Positions 26,037 through 35,779 of a DNA stretch of 64,000 nt are shown here, in pieces. Each line of letters begins with the position of its first letter. The stretch's first letter is position 1. Source of the stretch: Gemmatimonadota bacterium (GTDB lineage Bacteria; Gemmatimonadota; Gemmatimonadetes; Gemmatimonadales; Gemmatimonadaceae); the NCBI GenBank assembly GCA_021298395.1, contig JAJTFH010000001.1, positions 55,792-119,791 on the forward strand, read 5' to 3'. The position numbers and the translations under genes were made by a program. The notes under the pieces were generated by a model. It searched no databases. It worked only from the letters and a program-made list of their open reading frames with translations, and was not told the DNA's origin.

Positions 26037-28697
26037 TTAGGCGCCGACGGCCTGAGCCGCGGCGAGACGTGCGATCGGGACGCGGTAGGGTGAACAGCTC
26101 ACATAGTCGAGCCCCGTCTGGTGGCAGAACCGCACCGAACGCGGCTCGCCCCCATGCTCGCCACAGATCCCCACCTTGAGCGTCGCGCGTGCCCCGCGCC
26201 CCGCCGTCGTCGCCAGGGTGATGAGCTGCCCCACACCGTCCACATCGAGGACCTGGAAGGGATCGTCAGGATAAATCCCCTGCGCCACATAATAGGGAAG
26301 GAATCGCCCGGCATCATCGCGGCTCAGGCCGAGGGTGGTCTGCGTGAGGTCGTTCGTCCCGAAGGAGAAGAACTCCGCCGCGCCGGCGATCTGCGCCGCG
26401 GTCAGCGCGGCGCGTGGGAGCTCGATCATCGTGCCGACGAGATACTTCACATGGAGGCCGTGCGCCTGGAACACCTCGGTGGCGACCCGGTCGACGATCG
26501 CCCGCTGATGCGAGAACTCCTTGACCGTCGAGACGAGGGGGATCATGACCTCGGGGAGGACGATCATCCCGCGGCGGACACAGGCGACCGCCGCCTCGAA
26601 GATCGCCCGCGCCTGCATCTCCGTGATCTCGGGGTAGGTGACGCCGAGGCGGCAGCCGCGGTGGCCGAGCATCGGGTTCGTCTCCCGAAGGGTCTCGACG
26701 ACGCGCATGAGATCGCGCCGGGTGACGCCCACGCGCCGCGCGAGGAGCTTGGCCTCCTCGCCGCCATGCGGGAGGAACTCATGGAGCGGGGGGTCGAGGA
26801 GGCGGATGGTCACGGGGAAGCCGTCCATCGCCGCAAAGATCCCTTCGAAGTCCTCGCGCTGCATCGGGAGGAGCTTGGCGAGGGCGCGGCGGCGACCCAT
26901 CTCGTCGTGCGCGACGATCATCTCGCGCATGGCGTGGATGCGGTCACCATCGAAGAACATATGTTCGGTGCGGCAGAGCCCGATCCCCTCCGCGCCGAAC
27001 CCGCGGGCCACCTGCGCATCGTGCGGGGTATCGGCGTTGGCGCGCACCTTGAGGCGGCGGCGGGCATCGGCCCACCCCAGGAGCTCGGCGAAGCCACGAT
27101 ACACCGGCGCCTCATCGGCCTTCCGCGTCCCGGCATTCACCTGCATCACCTCGCTCGGCATCGTCGGCAGGTCGCCGAGGTAGACCTCGCCGGTCCCGCC
27201 ATCGAGGGTGATCCAGTGGCCCTCGTGGATCTCGGTCTCACCGACGAGGAAGCGCTTGTTGCTCAGGTCGAGCCGGATCGCCGCGCACCCGACGATGGCG
27301 CACTTGCCCATCCCGCGCGCGACGACGGCGGCGTGGCTCGTCATCCCACCGCGGGCGGTGAGGATCGCCTTCGCCGCCACCATCCCATGGAAATCCTCGG
27401 GGGTGGTCTCGTCGCGGACCAAGATGACGGCATCGCCCTGCGCGGCGCGTGACTCCGCGGTGTCCGCATCGAAGACGGCGATCCCGCTCGCCGCCCCCGG
27501 GCTCGCCGGGAGGCCGGCGCAGAGGGCGGTCGGCTTGGCGGCGCGATCGATGACCGGATGGAGGAGTTGGTCGAGCTGATGCGCCGGGACGCGCTGGAGC
27601 GCCTCGGGACGGGAGATGAGCCCCTCGTTCACGAGGTCGCAGGCGATGCGCACCGCGGCGGCGGCCGTGCGCTTCCCCGTGCGGGTCTGCAGGAGGTAGA
27701 GCGTCCCGCGCTCGACGGTGAACTCGAGGTCCTGCATGTCGCGGAAGTGCCGCTCGAGGAGGGACTGCGTGCGGAGGAGGTCTTGGTACGCCTGCGGGAG
27801 CCGCGTCGCCATCTCCTCGATCGGGAGCGGGGTGCGGATCCCGGCGACGACATCCTCGCCCTGCGCATTGACGAGGAACTCGCCGTAGAAGCGGCGGGCG
27901 CCCGTCGACGGATCGCGCGTGAACGCCACGCCCGTACCGGAGTCATCGCCGAGGTTCCCGAAGACCATCGCGACGATGTTCACCGCCGTGCCCGGGGTCT
28001 CAGGGATCCCGTTCACGCGACGATAGTCGACCGCCTTCTTGAGGGTCCACGAGCGCCAGACCGCCTCGATCGCCCCCCAGAGCTGGACCCGTGGGTCGGC
28101 CGGGAAGGGGGCGCCGGTCACGGACTGGATGAGCTGCTGATACTCAAGGACGAGGGCCTTGAGCGCCTCCGCGGGCAGCTCCGCATCGGTCTTCACGCCA
28201 TTCACGAGGCGCTTGGCGGCCAGGAGATGCTCGAAGTCGTGCATCGGCACCCCGAGTACCACATCGCCGTACATCTGCAGGAGGCGGCGGTAGGAGTCGT
28301 ACGCGAAGCGGGCGTTCCCGCTCTGGGTCTCGAGCCCGAGGACGGTCTCGTCGTTGAGTCCGAGGTTGAGGATCGTCTCCATCATCCCCGGCATCGAGAC
28401 GCGGGCGCCGGAGCGGACCGAGACGAGGAGGGGGTTGTGACGGTCGCCGAAGCGTCGGCCGGTCGCCCGCTCGAGCCGGGTGAGCGCGCGCTCCACCTCC
28501 TCGCGGAGCCCCTCCGGTGTCTTCCCATGTGTGAGATAGTGATCGCAGAGGGGGCAGCCGATGGTGAACCCCGGGGGCACGGGGACCCCGAGGTTCGTCA
28601 TCTCCGCGAGATTCGCGCCCTTCCCGCCAAGGAGGTCCTTGTCGTCCTTGGTGCCTTCGGCGGAGCCGTTCCCGAAGAAGAAGACGGATTGCTGCAC
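26037..28697 (-). CDS. ppdK: Pyruvate, phosphate dikinase
   Basis: An 886-residue enzyme interconverting pyruvate, ATP and Pi with PEP, AMP and PPi. The ATP-grasp domain begins FFGNGSAEGTKDDKDLLGGKGANLAEM. The swivelling domain carries the phospho-His in ARGGMTSHAAVVARGMGK, and the C-terminal PEP barrel ends with FSFGTNDLTQTTLG and KVGICGEHGGEP. I choose GTG 28697 because a good Shine-Dalgarno sequence (AGGCGGAGG, 28712-28704) lies six bases before it; the in-frame ATG at 28715 would place that site inside the gene. It follows purF by 36 bases. Confidence 0.94.
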   Translation of the reverse strand: MQQSVFFFGNGSAEGTKDDKDLLGGKGANLAEMTNLGVPVPPGFTIGCPLCDHYLTHGKTPEGLREEVERALTRLERATGRRFGDRHNPLLVSVRSGARVSMPGMMETILNLGLNDETVLGLETQSGNARFAYDSYRRLLQMYGDVVLGVPMHDFEHLLAAKRLVNGVKTDAELPAEALKALVLEYQQLIQSVTGAPFPADPRVQLWGAIEAVWRSWTLKKAVDYRRVNGIPETPGTAVNIVAMVFGNLGDDSGTGVAFTRDPSTGARRFYGEFLVNAQGEDVVAGIRTPLPIEEMATRLPQAYQDLLRTQSLLERHFRDMQDLEFTVERGTLYLLQTRTGKRTAAAAVRIACDLVNEGLISRPEALQRVPAHQLDQLLHPVIDRAAKPTALCAGLPASPGAASGIAVFDADTAESRAAQGDAVILVRDETTPEDFHGMVAAKAILTARGGMTSHAAVVARGMGKCAIVGCAAIRLDLSNKRFLVGETEIHEGHWITLDGGTGEVYLGDLPTMPSEVMQVNAGTRKADEAPVYRGFAELLGWADARRRLKVRANADTPHDAQVARGFGAEGIGLCRTEHMFFDGDRIHAMREMIVAHDEMGRRRALAKLLPMQREDFEGIFAAMDGFPVTIRLLDPPLHEFLPHGGEEAKLLARRVGVTRRDLMRVVETLRETNPMLGHRGCRLGVTYPEITEMQARAIFEAAVACVRRGMIVLPEVMIPLVSTVKEFSHQRAIVDRVATEVFQAHGLHVKYLVGTMIELPRAALTAAQIAGAAEFFSFGTNDLTQTTLGLSRDDAGRFLPYYVAQGIYPDDPFQVLDVDGVGQLITLATTAGRGARATLKVGICGEHGGEPRSVRFCHQTGLDYVSCSPYRVPIARLAAAQAVGA

Positions 28698-28703
28698 GAC
28701 GAA

Positions 28704-28712
28704 CCTCCGCCT
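28704..28712 (-). promoter_or_regulatory. Shine-Dalgarno sequence that decides the ppdK start
   Basis: AGGCGGAGG on the minus strand, six bases before the GTG at 28697. The upstream ATG (28715) has no such site. It is one of the clearest Shine-Dalgarno sequences in the window, in contrast to the leaderless-type starts elsewhere. Confidence 0.6.
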
Positions 28713-28733
28713 CATGGCGGCACGGAGCCGATC

Positions 28734-30107
28734 TTACCCGAGGCGCAGCTTCTCGGGGACGGTCGGCGGCTTGGTGGGATATTGGCCCGAGAAACAGGCG
28801 TGGCAGAAGCCCGAGGGGCCGTCAGGGACCGCGCCGAGCATCCCGTCGAGGGAGATGTAGCCCAGCGAGTCCACGCCGATCCGTCGCGCGATCTCCTCCA
28901 CCGAATGATTGGCGGCGATCAGCTGTTCCCGATCAGGCGTATCGATGCCGTAATAACAGGGGCCGGTGATCGGCGGGGAGGAGACGCGCATGTGGACCTC
29001 GCGGGCGCCGGCGGCCCGGACGAGAGCGACGAGCCCGCGCGTCGTCGTCCCGCGCACGATCGAATCGTCGACCATCACAACCGACTTCCCGGCGAGGATC
29101 TCGCGGACGGCGTTGTACTTGACCTTCACCTTCTCGTCGCGCCCCTGCTGGGTGGGCTGGATGAAGGTGCGCCCCACGTAGTGATTGCGGATCAGGGCGA
29201 GCTCCAACGGGAGGTCGCTCGCCTCGGCGAACCCGAGGGCCGCCGAGTTGGAGGAATCTGGGACCGAGAAGACGAAGTCTGCCCCCGGCGCCGGGTGCTC
29301 CCTCGCGAGCCGGCGCCCGAGGGCCCGGCGGGCACGGTCCACCGACCCCCCGAAGACGCGGGAATCGGGGCGCGCGAAGTAGACGTACTCGAACACGCAG
29401 CGCCGCGGCTCGGCCGGTGCCGACATCTGGATGGTGCGCACCGATCCATCGGGCTCCACCGCGACGATCTCCCCCGGTGCGACCTCGCGCTCGATCGTCG
29501 CGCCCACGATGTCGAGGGCGCAGCTCTCCGAGGCGAAGACGATCGCCCCGTTGAGACGGCCCATCACCAGCGGTCGCCAGCCGAGCGGATCGCGCGCCGC
29601 GACCAGCGTATCCCCGATGATCACGAGGAGCGAGTACGCTCCCTCGATCCCCTGCAGCGCCTCGGCGAGCTTCCCCTCAGGGCGCTCGGCCTGCGCCCGC
29701 GCCAAGCGGTGCACGATGACCTCGGAGTCCATCGTGGAGCTGAAGATCGACCCCTGATCCTCGAGCTGACGGCGCACCTCAGTGGCGTTCGTGAGGTTCC
29801 CATTGTGTGCGAGGGCGATGTGGCCCCCCTTGAAGCGCACGAGGGCCGGCTGGGCATTCTCGATCGTACTCGACCCCGCGGTGGAGTACCGCGTATGACC
29901 GATCGCGACGGGGCCGGACAGCGTGCGCATCGACTCCGCCGAGAACTTGTCGGAGACGAGCCCCATGGCGCGGAGGACGTTCACCGCGCCGTCCTTGACG
30001 GCGACGATCCCCGCCGACTCCTGACCGCGGTGCTGGAGCGAGTAGAGCCCAAGGTGGGTGAGCGCCGCCGCATCGGCGTGCGCGGAGATGCCGAAGATGC
30101 CACACAT
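28734..30107 (-). CDS. purF: Amidophosphoribosyltransferase
   Basis: A 457-residue enzyme for the first step of purine synthesis (PRPP plus glutamine to phosphoribosylamine). The nucleophile is Cys2, exposed after Met removal, with no propeptide to cleave. The glutaminase part includes SLQHRGQESAGI, GHTRYSTAG and LAHNGNLTN; the PRPP site is VVMVDDSIVRGTTTR. Four cysteines (RRCVF, GPCYY, FCHACF) match the [4Fe-4S]-type Bacillus-like enzymes. The ATG overlaps the purL stop by one base. Confidence 0.96.
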   Translation of the reverse strand: MCGIFGISAHADAAALTHLGLYSLQHRGQESAGIVAVKDGAVNVLRAMGLVSDKFSAESMRTLSGPVAIGHTRYSTAGSSTIENAQPALVRFKGGHIALAHNGNLTNATEVRRQLEDQGSIFSSTMDSEVIVHRLARAQAERPEGKLAEALQGIEGAYSLLVIIGDTLVAARDPLGWRPLVMGRLNGAIVFASESCALDIVGATIEREVAPGEIVAVEPDGSVRTIQMSAPAEPRRCVFEYVYFARPDSRVFGGSVDRARRALGRRLAREHPAPGADFVFSVPDSSNSAALGFAEASDLPLELALIRNHYVGRTFIQPTQQGRDEKVKVKYNAVREILAGKSVVMVDDSIVRGTTTRGLVALVRAAGAREVHMRVSSPPITGPCYYGIDTPDREQLIAANHSVEEIARRIGVDSLGYISLDGMLGAVPDGPSGFCHACFSGQYPTKPPTVPEKLRLG

Positions 30108-32440
30108 CAGCGCGTCCCTCCGGCGGTCTCGGTCACCGTCTCGGCGGCCGCACGCGCCATGGCGCGCGGGATCGCCTCATGGTAGGCGGTCGCCAGGCGA
30201 TCGATCGTGGAGGTGCAGCGTCCCTGTGCCGCGGCGATGGTGAGGCCCTGGTCGGCGGCGGTCACCTGGCCGATCACGCGCGCCGGGACGCCATGGCGCT
30301 GCGCGATCGCGAGGACCGCCTCCGCGTGTGCCGTGGAGACCACGATGCGGCCCTGCGCTTCCCCGAAGAGGAGCGCGCGCAGCGGGAGTGCGCCCCACGC
30401 GGTCAGGTCGAGGCGCGCTCCGGTCGGTCGGGCACGGTCGCCCATGCACGACTCGGCGATGGCGACGGCGAGCCCACCCTCGGAGCAGTCGTGCGCCGAG
30501 CGCACCTGACCGGCACGGATCGCCTCGAGGATCGTCCCGATCAGCGCTCGTTCCCGATCGAGATCACAGTGTGGCGGGGCACCGGCGACGACGCCGTGGA
30601 CCCAGCTCAGATACTCGGAGCCGCCGAGCTCGTCGGTGTTCTCGCCGAGGAGGACGATGGCATCGCCTGGGGTGGTGAAGGTCATGCGGGTGGCGTGGGC
30701 GGCGTCGTCGAGCACGCCGACCATCCCGATCGTCGGGGTGGGGTAGACCGCCCCCTGCGGATTCTCGTTGTAGAGCGAGACGTTCCCACCGGTGACCGGG
30801 GTCTCGAGGGCGCGGCAGGCGTCGCCCATCCCGTAGACCGCCTCGCGGAACTGGAAGAAGACCTCGGGCTTCTTGGGATTCCCGAAGTTGAGACAGTTGG
30901 TGATGGCGCGCGGGGTCGCCCCCGTGCAGGCGACGTTGCGCGCCGCCTCGGCCACCGCGATGCGACCCCCGACGCGTGGGTCGAGATAGACATAGCGCCC
31001 ATTGCAGTCGGTCTTCACCGCGATCGCCTTGGTGGTGCCGCGGATACGGATCACCGCCGCGTCGCCCGCGCCGGGGCCGCTGACCGTCCCCGTGCGCACC
31101 GTGGAGTCGTACTGCCGGTGGATCCAGTGCTTGCTTGCGATCGTCGGCGATTGCAGGAGTCGCTCGAGGGTCCAGGCGGGATCGGCCTCCTCCCCCTTCG
31201 GAGCGATCGCCGCGACGTCGCGCGTGCGCCGGGCGATGGCCTCCTCGCTCTCACGGGCCTCGGGGTGGTACTGCGGGCAGTCCGTGACGAGGCGCGTGCC
31301 GGGGAACTCGGCGACGATGCGATCCCCCTCGGTCACGCGATACACCGGCTCCGCGATCACCTCGCCGATCACCTCGGCGACGAGGTCCCACTTGGCGAGG
31401 ATCGCCTGCACCTCGGCCTCGTGCCCGCGCGTGGCGACGACGAGCATCCGCTCCTGCGATTCGCTGAGGAGGATCTCGTAGGGGGTCATCCCCGTCTCGC
31501 GGACCGGGACCTTGGTGGTGTCGATGGTGACGCCGACGTCCCCGCGCTCCGCCATCTCGGCGCTGCTGGAGGTGAGTCCTGCCGCCCCCATGTCCTGGAT
31601 CGCGACGATGTGCCCGCTCCGGATGAGTTCGAGCGAGGCCTCGAGGAGGAGCTTCTCGGTGAAGGGGTCGCCCACCTGTACACGCGGCCGCTTGGCCTCG
31701 TTCTCCTCCGAGAGATCCTCCGAGGCGAAGGAGGCGCCGTGGATCCCGTCGCGTCCGGTCCGCGCCCCAACGGCGATGATCGAGTTGCCGACCCCTTCGG
31801 CCTTCGCCCGGATCAGTTCCTCCTCGCGGAGGAGCCCGACGCACATCGCGTTGACGAGGGGATTCCCCTCGTAGGCCGGGTCGAACATCACATCGCCCGC
31901 CACGGTGGGGATGCCGACGCAGTTCCCGTAATCGCCGATCCCCTTCACGACGCCGGCGACGAGATACCGCACGCGTGGTGTCTCGAGGGAGCCGAAGCGC
32001 AGCGAGTTGAGCATCGCAATCGGGCGCGCGCCCATGGTGAAGACGTCGCGCAGGATCCCGCCGACGCCGGTCGCTGCGCCCTGATAGGGCTCGACCGCCG
32101 AGGGGTGGTTATGCGATTCGATCTTGAAGGCGATGGCGAGGCCGTCGCCGATGGAGATGACCCCCGCGTTCTCACCGGGCCCCTGCAGGACCCAGGGGGC
32201 CTGGGTCGGGAGGGTCTTCAGGACGGGGCGCGAGTGCTTGTACGAACAGTGCTCGCTCCAGAGGGCGCTGATGATCCCCAGCTCGGTGAAGGTGGGGGTA
32301 CGCTCGAGCATCCGCTCGAGGCGGCCGTATTCGTCCATCGTGAGGCCATGTTCGGCGACGAGGGCCGGCGTGATCGTGGGATCCCCCGGTCGGGGGCGAA
32401 CACCGTGAGAGGCCGAGGGCGGGGTCCGCTGGGCGGTCAT
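30107..32440 (-). CDS. purL: Phosphoribosylformylglycinamidine synthase subunit PurL
   Basis: A 777-residue small-type PurL that makes FGAM from FGAR with ammonia from PurQ and the PurS adaptor, both encoded just upstream. It belongs to the AIR-synthase fold family, with an internal duplication. Visible blocks are SALWSEHCSYKHSRPVLKTLPT, ESHNHPSAVEPYQGAATGVGGILRDVFTMGARPIA and QDMGAAGLTSSSAEMA. An N-terminal tail of about 20 residues is Pro/Ser/Arg-rich. The gap to purQ is 20 bases; purF follows by TGATG overlap. Confidence 0.96.
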   Translation of the reverse strand: MTAQRTPPSASHGVRPRPGDPTITPALVAEHGLTMDEYGRLERMLERTPTFTELGIISALWSEHCSYKHSRPVLKTLPTQAPWVLQGPGENAGVISIGDGLAIAFKIESHNHPSAVEPYQGAATGVGGILRDVFTMGARPIAMLNSLRFGSLETPRVRYLVAGVVKGIGDYGNCVGIPTVAGDVMFDPAYEGNPLVNAMCVGLLREEELIRAKAEGVGNSIIAVGARTGRDGIHGASFASEDLSEENEAKRPRVQVGDPFTEKLLLEASLELIRSGHIVAIQDMGAAGLTSSSAEMAERGDVGVTIDTTKVPVRETGMTPYEILLSESQERMLVVATRGHEAEVQAILAKWDLVAEVIGEVIAEPVYRVTEGDRIVAEFPGTRLVTDCPQYHPEARESEEAIARRTRDVAAIAPKGEEADPAWTLERLLQSPTIASKHWIHRQYDSTVRTGTVSGPGAGDAAVIRIRGTTKAIAVKTDCNGRYVYLDPRVGGRIAVAEAARNVACTGATPRAITNCLNFGNPKKPEVFFQFREAVYGMGDACRALETPVTGGNVSLYNENPQGAVYPTPTIGMVGVLDDAAHATRMTFTTPGDAIVLLGENTDELGGSEYLSWVHGVVAGAPPHCDLDRERALIGTILEAIRAGQVRSAHDCSEGGLAVAIAESCMGDRARPTGARLDLTAWGALPLRALLFGEAQGRIVVSTAHAEAVLAIAQRHGVPARVIGQVTAADQGLTIAAAQGRCTSTIDRLATAYHEAIPRAMARAAAETVTETAGGTR

Positions 32441-32460
32441 GAGCTGGGAGTCGGAGAGGA

Positions 32461-33153
32461 TCAGGCCTTGGTGAGGGCCAGCAGCGAACGGAAGAGGACG
32501 AGCCCGTCGGTGGAACCGAGGAGGGGGTCGAGTGCCCGCTCGGGATGCGGCATGAGCCCCACGACGGTGCCGGAGGCATTGGAGACGCCGGCGATGTTGC
32601 GCAGGGAGCCGTTCGGGTTCGCGGCCGAGGTCGGGTGGCCGGTGGCATCTACGTACCGGAAGACCACCTGACCTTCGCCCTCCAGGCGGTCGAGCGTCGC
32701 CGCATCGGCGGAGTAGCGCCCATCGCCATGGGCGATCGGCATCGTCAGGAGCGCGCCCGCCGAGGCCTCGCGCGTGAAGACGGTCGCCGTCGATTCGACC
32801 CGCAGCGTCACGGGCATCGACCGGAACTGGAGGTGGTCGTTGCGGAGCAGGCCGCCCGGGAGAAGCCCCGCCTCACAGGCGATCTGGAACCCATTGCAGA
32901 TCCCGATGACCGGCCCCCCGCGCTTCGCGTGGGCCGCGATCTCCTGCATGATGGGCGCGAAGCGGGCGATCGCCCCGGCGCGCAGATAGTCGCCGTAGCT
33001 GAAGCCCCCGGGGAGGATCACGACATCGACGCCCTGCAGATCGTGGTCCTTATGCCAGAGGGGGACCGCCTCGAGGTGCACGTGCTCGCGGATGGCGAGG
33101 AGCGCGTCCTCGTCACAGTTGGAGCCCGGGAAGGTGACGACGCCGACCTTCAT
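32461..33153 (-). CDS. purQ: Phosphoribosylformylglycinamidine synthase subunit PurQ
   Basis: A 230-residue class I glutamine amidotransferase that supplies ammonia to PurL. It starts MKVGVVTFPGSNCDEDA; the nucleophile Cys lies in GPVIGICNGFQI, and the His/Glu pair in MPHPERA. The substrate loop is ILPGGFSYGDYLRAGAIA. The ATG at 33153 overlaps the purS stop (ATGA), so a longer upstream reading of the frame is not used. Confidence 0.96.
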   Translation of the reverse strand: MKVGVVTFPGSNCDEDALLAIREHVHLEAVPLWHKDHDLQGVDVVILPGGFSYGDYLRAGAIARFAPIMQEIAAHAKRGGPVIGICNGFQIACEAGLLPGGLLRNDHLQFRSMPVTLRVESTATVFTREASAGALLTMPIAHGDGRYSADAATLDRLEGEGQVVFRYVDATGHPTSAANPNGSLRNIAGVSNASGTVVGLMPHPERALDPLLGSTDGLVLFRSLLALTKA

Positions 33154-33407
33154 GCCTTGGCGATCTCCGCGATCACGAAGTCCTCGGTGACGGGATTGGC
33201 GAGGAGACGCTCGCACATCTCCCGCACCTTCGCCTGCGCCGCCGCGGTATCCGCCGCCTCGAGCTCGATCACGAGCAGACGCCCGACATGCACGTCGCGC
33301 ACCGAGGCGAATCCGAGGGTGTGTAGGGCGTCGGTGACCGCCTTCCCCTGTGGATCGAGGAGGCCGTGGCGCGGGACGATCTTGACGCTGACGGTGAAAC
33401 GGGTCAC
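33150..33407 (-). CDS. purS: Phosphoribosylformylglycinamidine synthase subunit PurS
   Basis: An 85-residue small subunit that bridges PurL and PurQ. It matches PurS: VSVKIVPRHGLLDPQGKAVTDAL, then LGF.SVRDVHVGR and a C-terminal LLANPVTEDFVI. The GTG start at 33407 overlaps the pssA stop (GTGA), and its own stop overlaps purQ (ATGA). Both overlaps support this start and argue for coupled translation of the PurS-PurQ pair. Confidence 0.94.
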   Translation of the reverse strand: MTRFTVSVKIVPRHGLLDPQGKAVTDALHTLGFASVRDVHVGRLLVIELEAADTAAAQAKVREMCERLLANPVTEDFVIAEIAKA

Positions 33408-34204
33408 GGGAGGCGATCCTCGGTGTGGGTCGGGAGAGCTTCGGGGTGCCCCTCGGCGGACAGAGGGGACGGCAGATCGAAGGCGCCACGGAGCAGGGCC
33501 ATCACGATCCCCAGCACGACGTACGAGACGCCCACCGGGAAGAAGAAGGCCTGCGGCATGACGAAGAGCGCGACGATGGAGGAGAAGAGGAGGAGGATAC
33601 CGATCGTCCCCTCGATCGTGCGGAAGCTGAAGCGGGGCCAGGCACGATAGGGCACGGAGCTGATCATCAGGAAGCTGAGCGTGAGCATCAACCACCGGAG
33701 GATCGTCTCCCACGGCCACCCGGCGAAGAGGTCGTGGTAGAGCGGGGTCTGGCTGAACCAGTAGTACGTCGCGAGCGTGCCCCCGGCCGCCGGACTCGGG
33801 AGCCCCGTGAAGTAGGTCGCCTTGGTCTCCTCGCCCGCCTGCTCGACATTGAAGCGCGCCAACCGCATCACCGCGCAGGCCACGAAGAAGAAGACGAAGA
33901 GCCAATCCCACTTCGTCTTGTTCAGCTCCGCGAAATAGATCATGAGGGCCGGCGCGAGACCGAAGGAGATCGCATCCACGAGGGAGTCGAGCTCCTCACC
34001 GAAGGGGGAGCCGGAGTTCGTCGCGCGCGCGATGCGGCCGTCGATCGCATCGCAGAAGCCGCCGAGCACGATGCACCACCCCGCGAGCATATGGTCGCCG
34101 CGTGAGGCCGAGACGATGGCGTAGATGCCGAAGAAGAGGTTCCCGAGCGTGAAGCCGTTCGGGAGCATCACCATCGAGGGGCGGGGGAAGCGCCGGCGCG
34201 CCAT
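33404..34204 (-). CDS. pssA: CDP-diacylglycerol--serine O-phosphatidyltransferase
   Basis: A 266-residue membrane enzyme making phosphatidylserine. The CDP-alcohol phosphotransferase signature DG-x2-AR-x8-G-x3-D-x3-D is intact (DGRIAR ... GEELDSLVD). About eight membrane helices are visible, which fits the Bacillus-type membrane PssA. It overlaps psd by one base upstream and purS by four downstream, so phospholipid genes sit within the purine operon. Confidence 0.93.
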   Translation of the reverse strand: MARRRFPRPSMVMLPNGFTLGNLFFGIYAIVSASRGDHMLAGWCIVLGGFCDAIDGRIARATNSGSPFGEELDSLVDAISFGLAPALMIYFAELNKTKWDWLFVFFFVACAVMRLARFNVEQAGEETKATYFTGLPSPAAGGTLATYYWFSQTPLYHDLFAGWPWETILRWLMLTLSFLMISSVPYRAWPRFSFRTIEGTIGILLLFSSIVALFVMPQAFFFPVGVSYVVLGIVMALLRGAFDLPSPLSAEGHPEALPTHTEDRLP

Positions 34205-34851
34205 CAGGGGAGCTCCGCCAGCACCGTCACCCCGGCCTGCGGCCTCTCACCGAGCTTTGCCTTGACGGTGCTGCCCACCGGGACGAAGACATCGACGCGG
34301 GAGCCGAACCGGATCAGCCCCATCCGCTCCCCCTGCGCCGCCGCGTCGCCGACCTTGGAATAGGTGACGATGCGGCGGGCGATGAGCCCCGCGATCTGCC
34401 GGAAGAGGACCTTATGCGCCCCGGTCTGCACCCCGACCGACATCTGCTCATTCTCGAGCGAGGCCTTGTCAGCGGCGGCGTTGATGAACTTCCCGGGGTT
34501 GTAGTGCACGTAGGCCACCGTCCCGCTCACCGGGTACCGGTTCACATGGACGTTGAAGACGTTCATGAAGACGGAGATCCGGATCGCGCGGCCGCCGAGG
34601 AACGACGGCTCATCGACCTCGCGGATATCGATCACGCGGCCATCGGCCGGCGAGATGACGAGATTCGCGCCGCGCGGGCCGGTGCGTTCCGGATCGCGGA
34701 AGAAATACGCGACCCAGAGGACTAGGAGGGTCAGGACGAAGGCGAGGAGCCAGAGGGGCCACGATCGGCGCGCGAGGGCGGCGGTGTAGCCGGCGGCGGC
34801 GAGCGCCGCCGCGATGAGGATGAAGGGGATCCCTTCGCGGGCGAAGCTCAT
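34204..34851 (-). CDS. psd: Phosphatidylserine decarboxylase proenzyme (short form)
   Basis: A 215-residue short-type Psd that converts phosphatidylserine to phosphatidylethanolamine. It has two N-terminal membrane helices (about 8-50), the VISPADGRVIDI block, FMNVFNVHVNR and the self-cleavage site RFGSRVD, where the Ser becomes the pyruvoyl group. The ATG at 34851 begins one base after the purC stop; the longer frame reaching 35004 runs back into purC and is not supported. Confidence 0.94.
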   Translation of the reverse strand: MSFAREGIPFILIAAALAAAGYTAALARRSWPLWLLAFVLTLLVLWVAYFFRDPERTGPRGANLVISPADGRVIDIREVDEPSFLGGRAIRISVFMNVFNVHVNRYPVSGTVAYVHYNPGKFINAAADKASLENEQMSVGVQTGAHKVLFRQIAGLIARRIVTYSKVGDAAAQGERMGLIRFGSRVDVFVPVGSTVKAKLGERPQAGVTVLAELP

Positions 34852-34852
34852 G

Positions 34853-35779
34853 TCAGACTCGGACGTCGAGAGGAGCGCCGGTGAGGCGCGTGAAGGCGTC
34901 GAGGTAGCGCTGGCTCGTCGCCGCGATGACCTCGGGGGGGAGGGTGGGGGGCGGGGCGTTGCCGTCCCACCGGCCGGCGCGACGCTCGCCATCGAGCCAA
35001 TCACGCAACGGCTGTTTGTCGAAACTCGGCTGCGGCCCGCCGGGGGCGTACTGATCGGCAGGCCAGAAGCGGGAGCTGTCGGGGGTCAGGACCTCGTCGA
35101 TCAGGAGGACGGTCCCCTCTGCGGTGGCCCCGAACTCGAACTTGGTGTCGGCGATGATGATCCCGCGTGAGGCGGCGAGCTCACGGCCCTTGGTGTAGAC
35201 GAGGCGGGCGAACCGCTCGAGCGTCGTCGCGGCGGCCTCGCCGAGCACCCCGCGCATCTGGGTGATGGTGATGTTCTCGTCATGCCCCGACTCGGCCTTC
35301 GTCGCGGGGCTGAAGATCGGCGGATCGAAGCGATCGCTCTCCCGCAGGCCAGCGGGGAGCGCTTCCCCCGCGAGCGTCCCGTTCGCGCGGTACTCCTTCC
35401 ACGCCGACCCGGCGAGATAGCCCCGCATCACGCATTCCACGGGGAAGACGGTCGTGCGGCGGCAAAGCATCGTGCGCCCCGCCAGCTCATCGCGGTGCAC
35501 CGCGAGCGCGGGGATCGCCGCGACGATCTCGTCGACGTCGCTCGAGAGCAGATGGTGCACGATCTCCCCCTCGAACTGCCGCAGCCACCAGGTGGTGAGC
35601 TGCGTGAGCACCGCGCCCTTGTGCGGGACGAGTTCGCGCATGACCACGTCGAAGGCGCTGACGCGGTCGCTGGTGACCAGCAGAACCCGATCGTCATCGA
35701 CGATATAGACATCCCGGACCTTCCCGCGCCGGAGGAGCGGGAGGGGGAGATGCGTCTCGCCGACGAGGACGGGGGTCAA
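34853..35779 (-). CDS. purC: Phosphoribosylaminoimidazole-succinocarboxamide synthase
   Basis: A 308-residue SAICAR synthetase, the length of the larger bacterial/fungal form. Signatures are [44 protein letters not shown] and [10 protein letters not shown], plus [14 protein letters not shown]. The start is an unusual TTG whose last bases overlap the purB stop (TTGA). No better start lies before the conserved N-terminus, so the overlap decides it. Confidence 0.94.
   Translation of the reverse strand: MTPVLVGETHLPLPLLRRGKVRDVYIVDDDRVLLVTSDRVSAFDVVMRELVPHKGAVLTQLTTWWLRQFEGEIVHHLLSSDVDEIVAAIPALAVHRDELAGRTMLCRRTTVFPVECVMRGYLAGSAWKEYRANGTLAGEALPAGLRESDRFDPPIFSPATKAESGHDENITITQMRGVLGEAAATTLERFARLVYTKGRELAASRGIIIADTKFEFGATAEGTVLLIDEVLTPDSSRFWPADQYAPGGPQPSFDKQPLRDWLDGERRAGRWDGNAPPPTLPPEVIAATSQRYLDAFTRLTGAPLDVRV

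Noticed and set aside
34852..35004. Longer psd start giving a 266-residue protein
   Set aside because: The extra 51 residues are Pro/Ser/Arg-rich, overlap purC and precede the true membrane helix; the ATG at 34851 fits the gene junction.
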